From DATKFM01 sp963810485 (GTDB lineage: Bacteria; Pseudomonadota; Alphaproteobacteria; Dongiales; Dongiaceae): 64,000 bases of DNA. The stretch lies in contig CAWENQ010000005.1 in the NCBI GenBank assembly GCA_963810485.1, forward strand, positions 372,001-436,000. Reading direction: 5' to 3'. A model generated the notes under the pieces. That model did no database searches and was not told the origin of the DNA. It was given only the letters and a program-made list of their open reading frames with translations. Shown piece after piece: positions 62,508-64,000 of this stretch (position 1 is the stretch's first letter; each line of letters begins with the position of its first letter). Both the position numbers and the translations under genes were made by a program.

Positions 62508-63416
62508 ATGAACGAACCGCTGCCGACCCTGAAGCAATTGCGCCATTTCGCCGCCCTGGCCGAGCATAAGCATTTCGGCAAGGCGGCGGCCGCGTGCTTT
62601 GTCACGCAATCGACGCTGTCAGCCAGCCTGAAGGAGCTGGAGGAGATCCTGCAGGCGCCGCTGGTGGACCGCACCAAGCGCCAAGTGGTGCTGACGCCCT
62701 TGGGCGAGGAGACCGTTGCCCGCGCCCGGAAGCTGCTGGAGGACGCGCGGGAGCTGACCCTGGCCGCCCAGGCGGCGCGGGAACCGCTGTCAGGCACGGT
62801 GCGGTTGGGGATCATCCCGACCATCGCGCCGTTCCTGCTGCCGCGCATCCTGCCCGGCCTGCGCTCCGCCTATCCGAAGCTGAAACTGTATCTGCGCGAG
62901 GAGCAGACGGCGCCCCTGGTGGCGCAGCTCCATGACGGCCATCTCGATGTGCTGCTGATGGCGCTGCCCTATGACTGCGGCAATGTGGAGACCGCGGAGC
63001 TGTTCAACGACCGCTTCAGCCTGGCCCTGCCGAAGGACCATCCGCTGGCCAGGCAGCGCAAGATCGAGGCTTCGGCGGCACGGCGGGAGACGCTGCTGCT
63101 GCTGGAGGACGGCCACTGCCTGCGCGACCATGCGCTGTCGGCCTGCCGCCTCGGCGCCAAGAGCCATGCCGAGGCCTTCGAGGCCACCAGCCTACAAACC
63201 CTGGTGCAGATGGCAGCCAACGGCCTGGGCGTTACCCTCTTGCCGCAACTCGCCATCGATGGCGGCATCCTCGCCGGCAGCAACCTGGTGACCCGGCCAA
63301 TGGCTGTTGACGAACCCTGGCGCGAAATCGCGCTCGTCTGGCGCAAAGGCACCGGCCGGCGGGAGGAGTTTCAGCTCCTGGCGAAGGAGATCCGCAAGCT
63401 GGCGAAGGCGAGCTAG
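62508..63416 (+). CDS. oxyR: hydrogen-peroxide-sensing regulator OxyR
   Basis: A 302-residue LysR-family protein. The helix-turn-helix region is LRHFAALAEHKHFGKAAAAC with TQSTLSASLKELEE. The redox pair is Cys204 in EDGHCLRDHAL and Cys213 in SACRLG, nine residues apart as in E. coli (Cys199/Cys208). On oxidation it activates ahpC and other peroxide genes. Divergent from ahpC. ATG 62508 is chosen over TTG 62502. Confidence 0.93.
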   Translation: MNEPLPTLKQLRHFAALAEHKHFGKAAAACFVTQSTLSASLKELEEILQAPLVDRTKRQVVLTPLGEETVARARKLLEDARELTLAAQAAREPLSGTVRLGIIPTIAPFLLPRILPGLRSAYPKLKLYLREEQTAPLVAQLHDGHLDVLLMALPYDCGNVETAELFNDRFSLALPKDHPLARQRKIEASAARRETLLLLEDGHCLRDHALSACRLGAKSHAEAFEATSLQTLVQMAANGLGVTLLPQLAIDGGILAGSNLVTRPMAVDEPWREIALVWRKGTGRREEFQLLAKEIRKLAKAS

Positions 63417-63443
63417 CACGCTCGCTGCTGCCACACATTAGTT

Positions 63444-63575
63444 GTCATCCCGGAGATCGCGCGTCAGTGCGATCATCCGGGACCCAAGAACACCGAGCGG
63501 TCGTCAAGGCAACCGGACGAGTTCCGTGTGCTTGGGTCCCGGGTTCCGCCGCTGAAGCGGCGGCACCGGGATGAC
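63444..63575. repeat. dispersed palindromic repeat, copy 2
   Basis: Runs from GTCATCCCGG to CCGGGATGAC, with CCGGGACCCAAGAACACCGA facing TGTGCTTGGGTCCCGGGTTC and the inner arm CCGCCGCTGAAGCGGCGG. It corresponds to the element at 477-634 in ends, inner motif and length. It fills most of the 170-base gap between oxyR and the last gene. Confidence 0.85.
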
Positions 63576-63586
63576 AACTTGGGGTC

Positions 63587-64000
63587 CTACTCCCGCCACA
63601 GCTTGCCGCGCGCTTGCACCCGCTTAAGTCGCTCGGTTGTCGCGGGATCTTGCGGCGGCATCGTGTTTCCCCAGGGCTGTGGCGGGTCGGTGCGCCAGCC
63701 CATAGCCAACAACACCGGCACGGATTCGTAGTAATCGGCGAGCAGCGCCGAAAGCATCGCGCGGAACGCCTGGGGCATCGCACGTTCGACTGCCTGAATA
63801 GTGGCGACGCGCGTCGCGTCAGTGCCGGAGACGAACGCGTCGGGACCATCTGCCTGACGGGCGATTCCCTCGAAAACCTGATGATGCGTTTCTGTGAGTG
63901 CTCGCAGATCGATGCCCACGGCGCGGCCGGGCAGTAATGGCGGCCGGGTGCTCGGGCCATCCTCATCGCCCGGCAGCAGCGTATCGACGACAGCCGCGAT
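63587..64000 (-). CDS. gluconate 2-dehydrogenase subunit 3-like protein, 5' end outside the window
   Basis: The reading frame is open to the window edge, so the start is missing; at least 137 residues are visible. The sequence IAAVVDTLLPGDEDGPS at the edge, the central PQAFRAMLSALLADYYESVP and the end MGWRTDPPQPWGNTMPPQDP followed by a KLWRE terminus resemble the small subunit family of FAD-dependent gluconate/GMC dehydrogenases. The catalytic partner would be expected next to it, possibly beyond the window end. No stop or frameshift is present in the visible part. Confidence 0.7.
   Translation of the reverse strand: MAAVVDTLLPGDEDGPSTRPPLLPGRAVGIDLRALTETHHQVFEGIARQADGPDAFVSGTDATRVATIQAVERAMPQAFRAMLSALLADYYESVPVLLAMGWRTDPPQPWGNTMPPQDPATTERLKRVQARGKLWRE

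Overview
The window is GC-rich, densely packed chromosomal DNA from an alphaproteobacterium, most likely an aerobic or microaerobic Rhodospirillales-type organism. The lineage call rests on a CcrM-type GANTC methyltransferase next to rnhB, a GapR (DUF2312) nucleoid protein, DUF1127 and DUF1244 proteins, and an FNR/FixK-type box in front of a cbb3 oxidase operon. I see no rRNA, tRNA, prophage, insertion sequence or CRISPR array. The genus is not determined.

Layout. 1-5.4 kb: a gene-poor start with a palindromic repeat, a c-type cytochrome, hydroxyproline epimerase, an N-formylglutamate amidohydrolase-like gene and a YbdK ligase (both frameshifted), DUF1244 and gapR. 5.4-17 kb: an EamA exporter, an oppABCDF peptide importer, a class A beta-lactamase-fold hydrolase, and a GntR-controlled monosaccharide-type ABC importer. 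17-26.7 kb: a LysR regulator, DUF1127, the nitrogen module glnK-amtB, a giant indolepyruvate ferredoxin oxidoreductase, an S41 protease and a lipoprotein truncated hemoglobin. 27.6-34.6 kb: a tryptophan-2-monooxygenase-like flavoenzyme with a CmcJ/NvfI-type oxygenase and DUF1330, an acid phosphatase, a PQQ-type sugar dehydrogenase with its cytochrome, and a UDP-glucuronate epimerase. 34.6-40.6 kb: ccoNOQP-ccoG with a very short FixH-like gene and no ccoI or ccoS. 40.8-51 kb: PPK2, an acyl-CoA ligase, an M3 peptidase, ccrM, rnhB, and assorted hydrolases. 51-54.8 kb: a metal and copper-delivery group (HupE, DUF2946, SCO1, PCuAC), a ferritin-like protein and a cytochrome c. 54.8-60.4 kb: a radical SAM protein, a FecR-domain protein with a small secreted partner, an MFS carrier and an ABC1 kinase. 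60.4-64 kb: DUF2061, ahpD, ahpC and divergent oxyR, then the edge of a gene resembling gluconate dehydrogenase subunit 3.

How the genes fit together. Low-oxygen respiration is the strongest theme (cbb3 oxidase, its FNR box, SCO/PCuAC copper delivery, several cytochromes c). Nitrogen scavenging is the second (GlnK-AmtB, oligopeptide import, hydroxyproline and amino-acid catabolism, possible indole metabolism). Peroxide defence (oxyR-ahpCD) and chromosome maintenance (gapR, ccrM, rnhB) complete the set.

The most striking property of the sequence is that eleven genes are interrupted by what look like single-base insertions: twelve clear events plus one tentative one. All have the same sign, and each is repaired by deleting one base. 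This pattern points to residual base-calling or assembly error more than to gene decay, so several entries marked pseudogene may be intact in the organism.
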